Assembly (NCBI GenBank): GCA_028753945.1
Contig: JAPNXP010000001.1
Coordinates: 10,034,501-10,098,500 of the forward strand
Length of the DNA stretch: 64,000 nucleotides
Source: Hexactinellida sp. DTS-2022
Taxonomy: Eukaryota > Porifera > Hexactinellida
Direction of reading: 5' to 3'
Positions 11,057 through 26,205 of the stretch are shown piece by piece. Both the position numbers and the translations under genes were made by a program. The stretch's first letter is position 1, and each line of letters begins with the position of its first letter. The notes under the pieces are model-generated. The model searched no databases. It was not told the DNA's origin and worked only from the letters and a program-made list of their open reading frames with translations.

Positions 11057-11262
11057 AAATTCAGTCTTATATTGAAGTGACTACATTTGGGTAGTAGTTG
11101 GAATAGAAAGTGATTTGTGAGTGGATCGATTCAGAAAACTTAACTATTTCGTGTACTAGTTGCATGAAAACATAACGATCAGTCTATCTGGAAAGATTCA
11201 TTGCTGGGGTAGACTCTCTGAGTTGTTTCAGCCTCAATTATAAAAAGTGAAAGTGCCATTCA

Positions 11263-11646
11263 CAGGGATGTCGCCAGGATTTTTAATCAAGGGGGGGCAT
11301 AGAAATTTCCAGTTGGAGCAAACATTCTATTGGTGTTAGATCTAACAGTTGACGTTACCAATAACTAGGCAATTAAGGTGAAACTTTCTAGTTAAATGTT
11401 TTCCAAACTATGAAAAGTAACCTACAAAAATCAAATACATTAACAAGAATTTAGCAATCCTAACATATACTACAGAAAATCTACTAGCTATAATGACAGG
11501 TAAAGTCAATTTTGACAGGTAAAAGTTCTAAAGTAAAGGTGTATTGGGTTTGTAAAACAGTTGATTGGAAGTTAGAACCAAAATTGCCAAATAAATAGGA
11601 ATATCCTATAAGGTAAAACTAGATGAGTCTAAGATGACTAACAGTT
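11263..11646. mobile_element. hAT-like repeat, left end (CAGGGATGTCGCCAGG), copy A
   Basis: CAGGGATGTCGCCAGGATTTT is a hAT-style terminus. The following 250 bp match 32652-32755 and then 35610-35670, where the same element is split by a retrotransposon. The right terminus was not located. Confidence 0.6.
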
Positions 11647-12136
11647 GTTTTGACGGAAATGGACCCCCTACAGATTTGGAACGGGGGGTCCATTTCCGTC
11701 AAATATGTAAAATATAGATAGTGTTTGTGGACCCCCCTTTAACTTGATAATCAAGTCATCATTATTGAGCCTTTACTTCCTGTTTGTTATCATACTTGCT
11801 TACTTCCCAACTCTCTTGATATTAGTACTCTTATTTGAACATTTCTGTAAATTTGTGTCATTTATCAATACACTAACAAACATAGATATACTGAGCACTC
11901 AAGTTAATATTTGTGTATATCTGTGAAACTCAGGCCCCTTGATTACAGGCAATTCCAAAAATTGGAGAAATTAATGAAGATTACAATAAGTAAAATTGAG
12001 TTTTAATAAACTCATAGGTTATCTATTATGTTATTAAAGGGGGGTCCAAATCCGTCAAACACTATCTATATTTTACATATTTGACGGAAATGGACCCCCC
12101 GGTCCAAATCTGTAGGGGGTCCATTTCCGTCAAAAC
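11647..12136. mobile_element. MITE with ~110 bp inverted termini (GTTTTGACGGAAATGG)
   Basis: Left GTTTTGACGGAAATGGACCC and right GGGTCCATTTCCGTCAAAAC are exact inverses. A second inverted block (GACGGAAATGGACCCCCC, AAATATAGATAGTGTTTG) follows inside. Flanks suggest a short ACAGT duplication. The open frame at 11744-11926 is AT-rich filler. 12137-12654 holds no gene. Confidence 0.8.
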
Positions 12137-12654
12137 ACAGTCCATTCCTGTATACTACAGGGATTTGCGGACAGGGATGTATTAAATTTGTATCTGCATT
12201 GCTAGTTTGGAAAAATTATTGATTGGAGCCTGTACAGGGAAATGACTCAAATGATTGGCAAGTATGAATTCATTAAATTGAATTTATAGCATCAATGAGG
12301 GGCATTGCCCCCCTAAAGATTGTCTTTCAACACTATTAAAATCTTAAATACTGCCGGTGTTGATTCTGCATATTGAGTTTTTAATTAAATGATAGTTAGC
12401 TAAACTTAGTGCAAACTAAGTAAATACTTAGTTTTGGATGAATACTTAGTTTCTATTTATGTAGATTATTTGGCAAACTTGAGAATACTTTATTAACGAA
12501 AAGTAAGTAAAAGTCCATTAAAATAAAGAACTTGTTTATCATCTCGGTCCGTCCCTAGTTTTTACCCTCCGTCCGGATATATATTATTATTATCTTATTA
12601 ACATAATTGTACAAAATATTAGCTATAAAAGTACACCTAATGTATCAATATATA

Positions 12655-16261
<3,607 letters not shown>

Positions 16262-16384
16262 TATACATACGTATAAAAGTTTGGTATTAGTATAGGGCTG
16301 AAACGAAATTATCAAATATTCATTCGAAATGATTGAACAAATATTAGATTGAAACGGATATTATTTTGTTTTTATTGTATACAT

Positions 16385-17005
16385 ATTAGAGCTCTGCGCG
16401 GGTCATATGCGGGACCCGCACCCGCCCCGCATCTATTAGTAATTGACCCGCACCCGCCCCGCAAATCCGACAATATAAACAAATGAACCCGCACCAACCC
16501 GCAACTAACACACATTAACCCGCGCTCAACCCGCACCAAAACTCGTTGACCAGTATTATCGCTAGGATTATATAATAGGGTGTAAACACTCGGCGCACAA
16601 TGCGGGCACAAAATATTTACATCATTAAGGAATAAAGAAGACGGCAATATGTTTTGGTGCGGAAATTTGAACATAGAATTACGTGTTTATTATTCGGGAA
16701 TACGAAATAATTCACCGTAAAATTCGTTCCATCGCAAGAATTCTGCCATCTTAAGATTATATTGATCATTAATTTTGTTTAGGAACTATAGAGGGGTACA
16801 TTGTTACAATTAGTGGACACTGCACCCCCAAATAATCCTTAGCGAGAACTCTTGCGCAAACCCGCGCTGACCCGCATCAACCCGCACCCGCCCCGCATTA
16901 CGATTCCGTGACCCGCACCCGACCCGCCCCGCAAATATTCTGATTCTTTGACCCGCAAGAACCCGCAACCCGCATTTATTAACCCGCCCCGCGCAGTGCT
17001 CTAAT
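16385..17005. mobile_element. MITE built of ACCCGC arrays, copy 1
   Basis: Ends ATTAGAGCTCTGCGCGGG and CCCGCGCAGTGCTCTAAT (one mismatch). Both ends carry dense runs of ACCCGC/CCCGCCCCGC words, all in one strand sense, around an AT-rich core. Related element at ~39190-39680. Confidence 0.75.
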
Positions 17006-17049
17006 ACATATACGTAAATATATATACGTGTATATATTATTGAATGTGC

Positions 17050-17530
17050 GGAGTTCAAATATTATAACCAAATTCAATTTTAATTAATAATTATTCCAAA
17101 TAATTAAACTAAATAAATTTAAATGTCAGTCAAATTAGTTTGTTAATTAATTAACTTTTGCTAAATTTGTTAATTATTTATACTAATTTATCTAAACATC
17201 TCTAATCAGCAGAGATGATACAAGATAGCAACAAAATTCAAATTTATCAATTGATCCTTATGCCACGTTTTACCTCTACAAATGGGGTTTGACACCTTGA
17301 GGTGATGGTGACATCGTATAAAAATGGGTTTTACAATTTAGTAAATTCAATATATCGTAAGTATTGTTTGGAAACTCAAACTAACATAACTATGAAATGA
17401 AGTGAGCTAGAAGGAAACTTCAGACGCAAATTGGGTCGTTACCTTTCGAAACACCTTTCTGAAATAGTTTAACACCTTTATAGTGATGATGATATAACAA
17501 AAATATAAAATTACACCTTTGCCAATAGCA
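17050..17530. repeat. Dispersed repeat (GACACCTTGAGGTGATG family), reverse copy
   Basis: Shares TATCAATTGATCCTTATGCC, GACACCTTGAGGTGATG and GTTTAACACCTTTATAGTGA with 31600-31970 and, in reverse, with 22030-22760 and 23560-24060. Its right end abuts a fragment of the foldback MITE (AGCATGTTCTTTTGGAGGCA). Confidence 0.65.
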
Positions 17531-17544
17531 TGTTCTTTTGGAGG

Positions 17545-17745
17545 CACTATAAAACGACCTGTCACGAAATATTCGGTTCGGGTTGTTTTGGTCCGGCCGG
17601 ACCAAATATTTCAGACATTACTGGTCCGGGTGTATTTTTGGTCCCCCCGGACCAAATATTTCAAATAATTTGTCCTGGTTTACATTTTGGTCCCCCAAGA
17701 CGAAATATTTCAGATGTTTTTGGTCCGATTGTATATTATTGTGTC
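17545..17745. mobile_element. GGTCC-dyad MITE fragment
   Basis: Opens CTGTCACGAAATATTCGGT, then repeats of TTTTGGTCCnnnnGGACCAAATATTTCA three times at ~55-60 bp spacing. A matching inverse end, CGAATATTTCGTGACAGTAC, lies at 19247-19266, and a related full element is at 48072-48552. Confidence 0.6.
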
Positions 17746-17975
17746 CAATAGGGTAATATATTCTAGAATCTAGATTTAGAGAGCAATATTTCTAAATAAA
17801 TATGCATTTCTTAAACAGATAAATATGGAGTTAATTTAACAAAAACATTGATTTTAATCATTAGTGTACTTCTTTTTGTTTGGTCACTTTGGGGAACACG
17901 CATTACAACTATTTTTTTAAATGTGTGTCATCTTTTCGGGCAGCTGTTTCTTCTCTCTGTAAGTCTCAATAATAA

Positions 17976-18386
<411 letters not shown>

Positions 18387-18527
18387 CTATACTAAGTTCC
18401 AGTACTTAACACCAATTTATAACTCCATGGTAATTACGTAGTACGTGTATACAAACTAAATGTGCTTTTTCTAAACAACAATTTAAATTTCTGTTTTATT
18501 CTGTTTTACTTCTAGTTAATGGATGTA

Positions 18528-20966
18528 TTAAGTCAATATAATTATGAAGTAGGTTAAGAGAGCCTTTTGGCTATTCAAGTTAATGAATTCATAAGTGCTC
18601 TCTGGTGGCACTAGAAATGTGTCCCCAACATTATCCAATAACCCGATTAGCTGGGAATCTAAATGAATTTCAACAGAGCCGGACATCAGATTAAACACCA
18701 TCCAGTCCTTGCTAAAAGAGGTGGGCTTAACGCCCCCTCCCAGAATCTCCAGAAGCCCCCACTTGAACTGCTCAGTCGTTGTACCCACCGAGTAGTTAAT
18801 GTCTCCTGTCTTGCTCCATCTAGCGGACTCGCTCTTGTATATTACCTACGAGAGGTGTACAGAGAAATACTTATGTCTCGCAACTAACTGAATACATGAG
18901 AGACTTTAAATCAGTTCAGCTCTCAACACAAATAACTAAGAGAGAGCTAGACAGATACGCTATAGTGCCTGTAGTGTAGGGTTTCATTTGGGGGGGGGCC
19001 TCCCCAAATTTGGGGTAGTCCCCCCAAAAATACCAACAGTAGTTCACTTTGGGGGGAAGTCCCCCAATATTTGAGGGAGACCCTCCCAAATCTTTGTTTT
19101 GATTTCTGAAGTTTGGGGTTCCTCCTGGACTTTTTAATGCGCTTCCTATACTATAGTATTGATTGGAAAATCCATTGCACACTTCTAAAATGGAGATGTC
19201 CGGCAGGTTGGGCGGGCGTCCTGAATAGTACCAAATTTACCCCGGACCGAATATTTCGTGACAGTACAAAGCTAACTGATGCGAGATTTTAACAATATTA
19301 CCATATATGGAAAGGTGTGAACATCGCATAACTTACACTCCAAAATATTTCCGACAAACCAATATGGCCGTTGGACTCCAAAAATATGACTTCCTATACG
19401 ACAATAATACATTTCCTGTGTCTAGCATTAGCGGATTACGGGATATCAATAAGTAACAATACTGTTTTAGGCCTACGATAATTTTACCGTAAAACGAAGT
19501 TTACAGTCCCTATATTATAGAAGTCCCTGACCGATGTCAGCAACGGTTAGCCGGTTAACCGAATCCAGCCTTGAATGTAGAAGTTCGTAGTAGCTATCTA
19601 ATCTATCGACAAATTAATCATACTTGGAAATAATTCAGTAATCCTTGACAAAACATGGCATTATAGAGGATCGAATTTAGGGGGCAAAATAACCCGATGA
19701 AAAACACATTAATATTGTACATTTTGCATGATAAAGGTAGCTAAAAAACAGGCGGCAAATAAACCTGATTTCGACAATATATAAATTGTGTTATGGAGAA
19801 ACAAGGACATGCAAAGGGCAAAATAACCAGGGGAGGCAAAAAATCCCAGCGGCAAAACCTGATTTCGACTGTACAATAAACAAAACAAGAATATTGCAAA
19901 ATGATTCGTCATTGTAGTAATTTAGCATACAGAATATCGAAAATCGTATACCGAGGTGCACATCTAGTAATCCACATATATGTTCACACCTTCAGTAATA
20001 ATTCAAGTCATTACCACCTAAACTCTGTTCAAGACAGCGGGTACGGACGACCTGACATCACAATTTCAGAAGTGTGCACGTATACTATAGTATTGGATTT
20101 TAAATCCAATACTATAGTATAGGAAGCGCACTTATTAGCCTAGGAGCAACCCTAAATTTCACAAACCTAAAGAAAAATTTGGGAGGGTCTCCCCAAAATA
20201 TTGGGGGACTTCCCCGTTCCCCCCAAAGTGAGCTAATGTTGGTATTTTTGGGGGGACTACCCCAAATTTGGGGAGGACCCCCAAATATATATTCAGTTGT
20301 ATAAAATGGGGAGGTCCCCCGAAAAATGGGGGAGTCCCCCCCAAACATATTTTGAAGTTTACATATTAGGGAGAGTCCCCCCCCCCCAATTTGGGGAGGC
20401 CCCCCCAAATGAAACCTTACAGTGCCTACCCTCAAGTCCAGAGTGGATCCGCCCACTACTTTTACAGATTTGCATGCGAACTGTCCCGTCCTCTCTTCCG
20501 TCTCTGCCCCTCTCTTGCTGGCACTCTCTTGGATGCGTCTCCTCTTGGGGAGAGGAGCCTCGTCACAAACCTCTGCTGATGCAACTTCAGGTGCTGCGAT
20601 ATTAACCGCGGCTACAGCTCTCTTATCACCAGTATTCGGATGATATATCTTCACTTTAGCTAACTTTGGCTTCTTCTTCTTCGCCGGAGTTTTCATTTTT
20701 GTTATAATGGGCGAGTGTACAATGGGAGAGAGCAGAGACTGGAGCTCCTCTGGAGGGGAGTAAGAGATCGGAGTTATGTCCTTATTTGGTGTTATCCGTA
20801 TCGGAGAAGAGGTGTGAGATAGGATGGAGCGAGAACTGCGGGCCGGGGCCGGGACCGGTGTTGAGGTGTTGTGACTTACTTGGGTACAGGGGGGCTGCGG
20901 GGAAACCAGGCTGTACCTGTTCCCAACCTTCATAACTCTAGAGTCACTCTTTCTAGAAGGCTTCAT
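18528..20966 (-). CDS. CENP-C/Mif2-like C-terminal cupin protein, two exons
   Basis: Exon 1 is 20966-20430 (179 codons), basic and Pro/Ser rich with a nuclear-localisation-like stretch (AKKKKPKLAKVK; PKRRR). It ends TTGAGG|GTAGGC in phase 0. Exon 2 is 18845-18528, preceded by CTCTCGTAG, also phase 0, giving 284 residues. Exon 2 resembles the CENP-C dimerising cupin: FKWGLLEILGGGVKP, then DWMVFNLMSGSVEI, GDTFLVPPESTYEFINLNSQ and a hydrophobic last strand. CENP-C links centromeric chromatin to the kinetochore and its cupin dimerises it. The short CENP-C motif (RRSxR...W) is not visible, so upstream exons may be missing; TTAGTTAG before the ATG could be an acceptor. Another nuclear cupin is the alternative. 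The 1,584-bp intron holds two MITEs and a dispersed repeat. Confidence 0.55.
18964..19168 (+). mobile_element. CCCCAAATTTGGGG-array MITE, copy 1 (in CENP-C-like intron)
   Basis: Starts near GTAGTGTAGGGTTTCATTTG and ends GCGCTTCCTATACTATAGTA. Between are alternating TTTGGGGGGA and TCCCCCCAAA words forming many possible hairpins. Shares both ends with the reversed copy at 20080-20430. Confidence 0.65.
19277..19535. repeat. Dispersed repeat, copy 2, in CENP-C-like intron
   Basis: Matches 9318-9495 with an extra internal block. It is followed at ~19545-19583 by a CAAGG-type MITE end. 19584-20079 holds no gene. Confidence 0.7.
20080..20430 (-). mobile_element. CCCCAAATTTGGGG-array MITE, copy 2, at the exon 1 donor
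   Basis: Same family as 18964-19168, reversed. Carries about ten CCCCAAA/TTTGGGG dyads. Its outer end (GTAGGCACTGTAAGG on the minus strand) coincides with the 5' splice donor of the CENP-C-like gene. The inner end shows a TACTATAGTATTGGATTT / AAATCCAATACTATAGTA palindrome (20080-20121). Confidence 0.65.
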
Positions 20967-21069
20967 CTAACTAAGTTATAACAAGTACAGTTATAGTCAT
21001 GTCTTGATAAGTCCACCAACTTCACAAGTCACAAGTCAGAATAATTTGTCCCGCGCTTCCTTGTTCTGG

Positions 21070-21192
21070 AGTCTAAACAATTGTTCTTTATCCGGAGTAA
21101 TACCCATTGAATAACCATTGTAGGGACCTAATTTTGTGGAACTGTTTGTTCGTCTTATCCGGAAATTAGTAGTGTGTTACGAGGTTCTACTG
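21070..21192. mobile_element. pogo-like element end
   Basis: ATCCGGAGTAATACCC and CGTCTTATCCGGAAATTAG words, then ACGAGGTTCTACTGTA, the inverse of the common pogo/Tigger end TACAGTAGAACCTC. Confidence 0.45.
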
Positions 21193-21197
21193 TATAT

Positions 21198-21344
21198 CAG
21201 TGCCGTAGCCACCAATTAAAAGTGGTCAGGTTAGACCGGGCTGGATACAGTACCAACAGGGCCAAGGGTTCAGGTTAACCTGTCCAACCAACTAAAAGTG
21301 GTCAGGTTGAAACCTGACCAACCTGACCAGTGGCTACGGCCCTG
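21198..21344. mobile_element. hAT5-type MITE (CAGGGCCGTAGCCAC), copy 1
   Basis: TIRs CAGTGCCGTAGCCAC and GTGGCTACGGCCCTG. Flanks give a 5-bp duplication TATAT. Subterminal GGTCAGGTT/AACCTGACC words occur in pairs. Copy 2 at 30047-30182 also has a 5-bp duplication. Confidence 0.8.
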
Positions 21345-21546
21345 TATATTCATATATAGTATATAATGTAAATCAAAATACTTATTAATAATTCCTAACT
21401 TATCAAAGGTAGCGTTGATTGGCGGGGCATGGCGAGCTACAGGCTGTTTGATTTCCCACAGATGATCGTGGGGGACGCGGCACTCATGACACCCTCATTT
21501 CATGGGGATGTCACGTTTCCTCGGGATGTTCATTAATTAACAATAA

Positions 21547-21789
21547 TTAGCGGCTAAGTTTCCGCAGCACGGTTAGGACAGATCCAGTCCATATTGTGTT
21601 GTTGGTGTTTTGTTTTAGAGGGTGTGTGAATACAAGAGAAACTTGAATACTGTGCATGATTTCGTAAGAATCAAAACTTTCGCCTATATGGAGAATGTTC
21701 CATGTATGATTCAATGGGCCCACAGCATGAAGTAATGCTGTTTTATAGCCAGAGAGAACTCCGTCGTTTGTCTTTGAGATACCAGGCAT
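21547..21789 (-). CDS. Unrecognised 80-aa ORF, possible exon
   Basis: Balanced composition with no repeats (MPGISKTNDGVLSGYKTALL at the start; WTGSVLTVLRKLSR at the end). Immediately upstream CCAAG|GTAAG is a good splice donor, so the ATG may lie in an intron or the frame may be chance. I do not recognise a family. It may be part of the CENP-C-like transcript upstream or an isolated remnant. Confidence 0.3.
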   Translation of the reverse strand: MPGISKTNDGVLSGYKTALLHAVGPLNHTWNILHIGESFDSYEIMHSIQVSLVFTHPLKQNTNNTIWTGSVLTVLRKLSR

Positions 21790-22029
21790 CTTACCTTGGA
21801 TTATAGAATCCAGATTTGGTCACTTTCATAATTGGCAAGTCTGGATGAGGAATTTGTTAGGAATTTCCTTCTTACCTCGAAACCAGACCAGTAGCCAGGG
21901 GAGGGGCTAGGGGGACTGCCCCCCTGAAATTCTTAATGTTCAAATAAACTCCGTTGAATATACTTTGGGTTTTCATAATCAGATTCAGACTCAGCCCCTC
22001 CTACTATGATAGCACTTACAGGTGGTATG

Positions 22030-22565
22030 TGGCATAAGGTCCAATTAATAAATTTAATGTTTGTTTCTATCTTCTATAATCTCTGAGATTAATGATATTT
22101 AATTAATTAGTATAAAAAATTATTAATATTATTTATAATTTAACACCAATTTAAATGTCAACTTACATTTATTAAGTTAAATTATTTTATCATAAATAAT
22201 TAATTAATTATTAATTTGGCTATCAAATTTAAATTCCGCACACTCGATAACCCCAATAATCTAATTGGAACCGTCTCTATAAGTTAAACACCCAGCGAAT
22301 TAATTAGAATTAAATATGTCATGTATCCATTGTGCAAGAATATTCTTACCAGAAATAAATATAATCACATAATCTGTCGTTGTTTTGGAATGTAAAATCT
22401 TGGTTTTCAATTGGAAAATAGAAGCCTAACCGATCTCACAGGTTGAATCAATACAATAATAACGCATTGAAACAATAGAATTAGATTTAACACTTTAATT
22501 GAACTGAAGTGTTAGTAAACAAAGGGAATTTGCAACTCAATTGTGGCAAAAACGAAACCCATTAA
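22030..22565. repeat. Dispersed repeat, direct copy 1
   Basis: Matches 23840-24375 over ~530 bp: GTTTGTTTCTATCTT, ACCCCAATAAT, TATAATCACATAATCTGTCG, AGATTTAACACTTTAATTGA. It runs straight into a foldback MITE at 22564. Confidence 0.75.
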
Positions 22566-22696
22566 AAAAAAATCCAAAATTGCAGCCTGTGCCGACGCAT
22601 GTTCCTTTGGTGGCACTATATTTTGATAGTGGTTTATTGATAGTGCCTCCAAATGAACATGCTGTCGGCACAGGCTGCAATTTTGGATTTTTTTAG
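22564..22696. mobile_element. Foldback MITE (AAATCCAAAATTGCAGC), copy 1
   Basis: Nearly whole-length inverted repeat: ATCCAAAATTGCAGCCTGTG, GCATGTTCCTTTGGTGGCAC, then the reverse. ~130 bp with a short central loop. Copies at 23421, 40877, 51936 and 53570, with a half copy at 24629. Confidence 0.85.
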
Positions 22697-23420
22697 CCCA
22701 GTTATCAACGCCTCAAGGTGTCAAGAACCATTTGTTAATTGGCCCGAGTCCAAGTAACGGTAGACAAATTTGAAGTTTGTTTCTATCATAAAACATCTTG
22801 AGTTTAATGCCATTCATTCATTATGAATTGATAAAAGATTATATTATTAGTTATATAATTTAGCAATGTTATCCACGGTGAGTTTTGTTGAGTCAACAAA
22901 TTCCTAATATTATTTTAATATATGTAATCCATTGTATAGTAATACTACTATTAAATAGAAGCCAGCTGGAATTTATAAGTTAAATCAATATAATTATCGC
23001 AAGTTGAAACAATAGAGTAGGATTTAACAAGTTAAATCAATATAATTAACACAAGTTGAAACAATAGAATTAGATTTAACACTTTTACAGAAATTGAAGT
23101 GTGAGTAAAAAAGAAATTTCAACCCCCATTTATGGCAGAAAATTAAAAAAAATTCTTCTCCCATCAGACGCAGAGTTTTAAGATGAATCCAAATATGAAA
23201 TATACTTTGGGGATTTAGTAAAACATATTTTGAGTTATGGGCCAGACAAATTTTGAAACGTGCTAAAGATGTGTCCAAAATTTGTTAATAAAAAATCGTA
23301 ACCCCAGGTGCAAATTGGACGTTGACTCCGAACCTACATGCCAAGTTTCAGCCCTCTATGTATATAGGTGTGGCCAGGGCCCAGGGCACCTGCTACGGGG
23401 ATAATAAAAATAAAAATAAA

Positions 23421-23550
23421 ATAAAAAATCCAAAATTGCAGCTGTGCCGACGCATGTTCCTTTGGTGGCACTATATTTTGGTGGTGGTTTATTGATAGTG
23501 CCTCCAAAGGAACATGCTGTCGGCACAGCTCCAATTTTGGATTTTTTTTC
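23421..23550. mobile_element. Foldback MITE, copy 2
   Basis: Same arms as 22564-22696. The flanking CACCTTCATAGTGATGATGA-type words recur around other copies, so the foldback is the core of a longer element. Confidence 0.85.
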
Positions 23551-23839
23551 GCCATGTCATCTGACTATGAAGGTGTTAAATTATTTCAGAAAGGTGTTTC
23601 AAAAGGCAACGACCCTTAGTGAGTTGGAAGTTTCCATTTAGCTCACTTCATTTGAGAGATATTCAAGTTTCAGTAGAATATAATCTGTGATGACTCAGCA
23701 TTTTGTAAGTTTGGTTTGGGTATTCACCCAACCCAACCAACCCATGCGAATTATTTAATTTTCAAAATTGTAAAAATACATTTTTTTTAACGATGCATAA
23801 TCACCTCAAGGTGTCAAAACCCACTTGTATAGGTGGAAC

Positions 23840-24375
23840 GTGGCATAAGGACCAATTGATAAATTTAAAGTTTGTTTCTATCTTGTATCATCTCTGAGAT
23901 TAATGCCATTTAGCAAATTAGTATAAATAATTATTCAATTATTAAGAATTTAACACCATTATTATTTACAGCAAAATAAATTAGTTCAATTATTTTCAAT
24001 AATTATTAATCTAAATTGAATTTCATTCAAATATTTGAATTCAGCGTACTCGAAAACCCCAATAATTTAATTGGAAGCAATCCGAAGCATCTGTATAAGT
24101 CATATACTGACTGAATTAATTATAATTAATTACGTCAGTATATTAACAGTGCAATAATATTCTCGCAGAAGTAAATATAATCACATAATCTGTCGTTGTT
24201 ATGAATTATACAATCTTAGTTTTCAATTGGAAAATAGAAGCCTACTCAATCTCACAAGTTGAATCAATATAATTATAACGCATTAACAATAGAATTAGAT
24301 TTAACACTTTAATTGAACTGAAGTGTTAGTAAACAAAGGAAATTTGCAACTCAATCGTGGCTCTAACGAAACCCA
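23840..24375. repeat. Dispersed repeat, direct copy 2
   Basis: Direct repeat of 22030-22565. Ends close to a half foldback MITE at 24629-24700. Confidence 0.75.
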
Positions 24376-24738
24376 ATATAAAAATTCGTGCACTGTGAAA
24401 AGGTGTAGAATTTAATTCTCTATCGAATGCATATAAATTGAATATTCGGGCACCATTTATTGTTCTATTTCCAACATTAAACAGGTGTAGAAATGTGTCC
24501 AAAAAATGTAATAAAAAATCGTGACCACAGGTGCACATCTGTAACCCATGAGACACCTGTCAATGGCTGTCATGAAAATTTTAGTTCTTAGTTAATTATG
24601 CTCAGTTCTGTGGAGACGATACGGACCAATAAAAATCCAAAATTGCAGCTTGTGCCGACGCATGTTCCTTTGGTGGCACTATATTTTGTTGGTTTTTATT
24701 GATTTAATAGACTCACAATCAATAATATAATTTTTCCC

Positions 24739-25211
24739 TAGCTAAAAATCCCTTGTACGGTCCAGCCAAAATGGTCAAAATCCCTGTTCTGTACAGGGAA
24801 TCCCTGTACGGTTGGCAGGTATTATTTAATTATTTGTGCCTACAAAGCGGACCAACTTGCATACCTGCCAACCGTACAGGGATTCCCTGTACAGTACAGG
24901 GATTTTGACCATTTTGGCTGGACCGTACAGGGATTTTTTAATTTGTACAGGTATTTTTAGCTAGGAAAAAATTATTGATTGTGAGTTTCTTAATACCTAA
25001 ACATGTCTACACTATCTAAATATAGCATTTTGTTTTGTGTAAATAATCTGTTCCTATTCGAGCATACAAGGATCCCCTGTACAGTCTATATAAACTAATG
25101 TTTTCACCTTTACAAGAAAGATTTTTGGGGGTGTACAGGGATTTTGGCCAATGTACAGGGGGTAATAGGAGCCTCGTACAGGGATATGTCTCAAATAGGT
25201 TGGGAGGTATG
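24739..25211. mobile_element. CCTGCCAACC MITE with GTACAGGGA-TCCCTGTAC dyads
   Basis: 24739-24825 and 24858-24966 are inverse to each other. Each holds CCAACCGTACAGGGATTCCC and GGTCCAGCCAAAATGG. Another end, CAAATAGGTTGGGAGGTATG, is at 25193-25212. Related ends at 35704, 35908, 36307 and 61767. The small minus ORF at 25016-25300 is inside the element. Confidence 0.65.
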
Positions 25212-25451
25212 AACTTGATGACCCGATACAGTACGATTAGTTTAGAGCTGTCACACCAATGATTGGCCGATATATAAGTTAGCTCATCATCACACATCAA
25301 AGCAATATCTTCACTCGATCACAAAGTCTGAATTCAATTAGGTATTCGAGTTAATTGAGGGTAGATCACTTCAGTAAACATTAAATTACTTTAATATATC
25401 TTTGTAAAAACAAATATTTATCTCAATTAAAGCAACATATTTAGTAGGAAA

Positions 25452-26111
25452 CAGGGCCGGTCTTTCCACTAGGCGAATTAGGCAGTCGCCTAGGGCGGCA
25501 CAATTTAGGGGGCGGCATATTTGTAAACTGAGTGAACAATTGAAGTACACACAACGATCACTTGCTTATGTAAATTGAAAATGCTCATCGTCTGATTATC
25601 CCACACCCATAATCCAAAACACACATCAATTAGACTTATTTTTCACCCAATTTGATTTTATAATCCGTAAACTAAATGGCCCAATTCTCTAAAATACTTT
25701 ATCCTCGTAAATACCAAGTACTCAATGTTTTGTTTGTTTTTAGAATTTAGCAGGGCCGTAACTTCCCCGGTTTATCAGGTTCCAATCAGGTCTTCATCTA
25801 GAGTTAGGTATCCCACATCCTAAGTATGCATAGTTGAAATTTCGTCCAACCTAATGTATTATGAACATGGAGATAGCACCTGATATGGGCCATTTTCCCG
25901 CTCCCTCATAAATATTTCCCCAAAAAACTCACCCCTGGGTGCGCGGGCCCGCCCAAATAAGGTCTAGTTCCAACCTGACCTCTTTTGTTGTTAATTTTCC
26001 CAATATGATATACTACTAAATTAGGACATGTATTCGAAAATTTGTAGGGCGGCACGGCTTCAAATTTGCCTAGGAGGGCGGATTTAGAACCCGACTCAAG
26101 GACCGCTCCTG
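25452..26111. mobile_element. Non-autonomous hAT element (CAGGGCCGG)
   Basis: 660 bp. Starts CAGGGCCGGTC, ends GACCGCTCCTG, with perfect 8-bp duplication GTAGGAAA (25444-25451 and 26112-26119). GGGCGGCA-type words occur near both ends. No coding region. Confidence 0.9.
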
Positions 26112-26205
26112 GTAGGAAACATCATCAATATAAGAACAACCACACAGTTTAACATTAACAATATGTAGTTATTAGATACAGCTAATAGGATCTACAAAAT
26201 TATAA

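Larger units (their letters stand above)
9720..11220 (-). pseudogene. HARBI1-like (PIF/Harbinger) transposase fossil, split by a MITE
   Basis: Minus-strand reading of 10198-10094 gives VLGCIDGTYVQIVAPTG then NEE...HSINIQ, the first catalytic-Asp block of Harbinger DDE nucleases (GCIDGTHV). Further along, ~9990-9740, are a GLFLGD-like block and IWKSRWKSMHRTGGKL, matching the region around the third catalytic residue. Many stops and shifts make it dead. A hAT MITE (10213-11056) sits just before the GCIDGT block. The upstream part continues at 11065 with little recognisable protein. Confidence 0.7.

Noticed and set aside
20112-20429. In-frame continuation of the CENP-C-like exon 1 (Gly/Pro-rich tail)
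   Set aside because: It is MITE sequence read through the splice donor; the phase-0 join to exon 2 restores a cupin fold.
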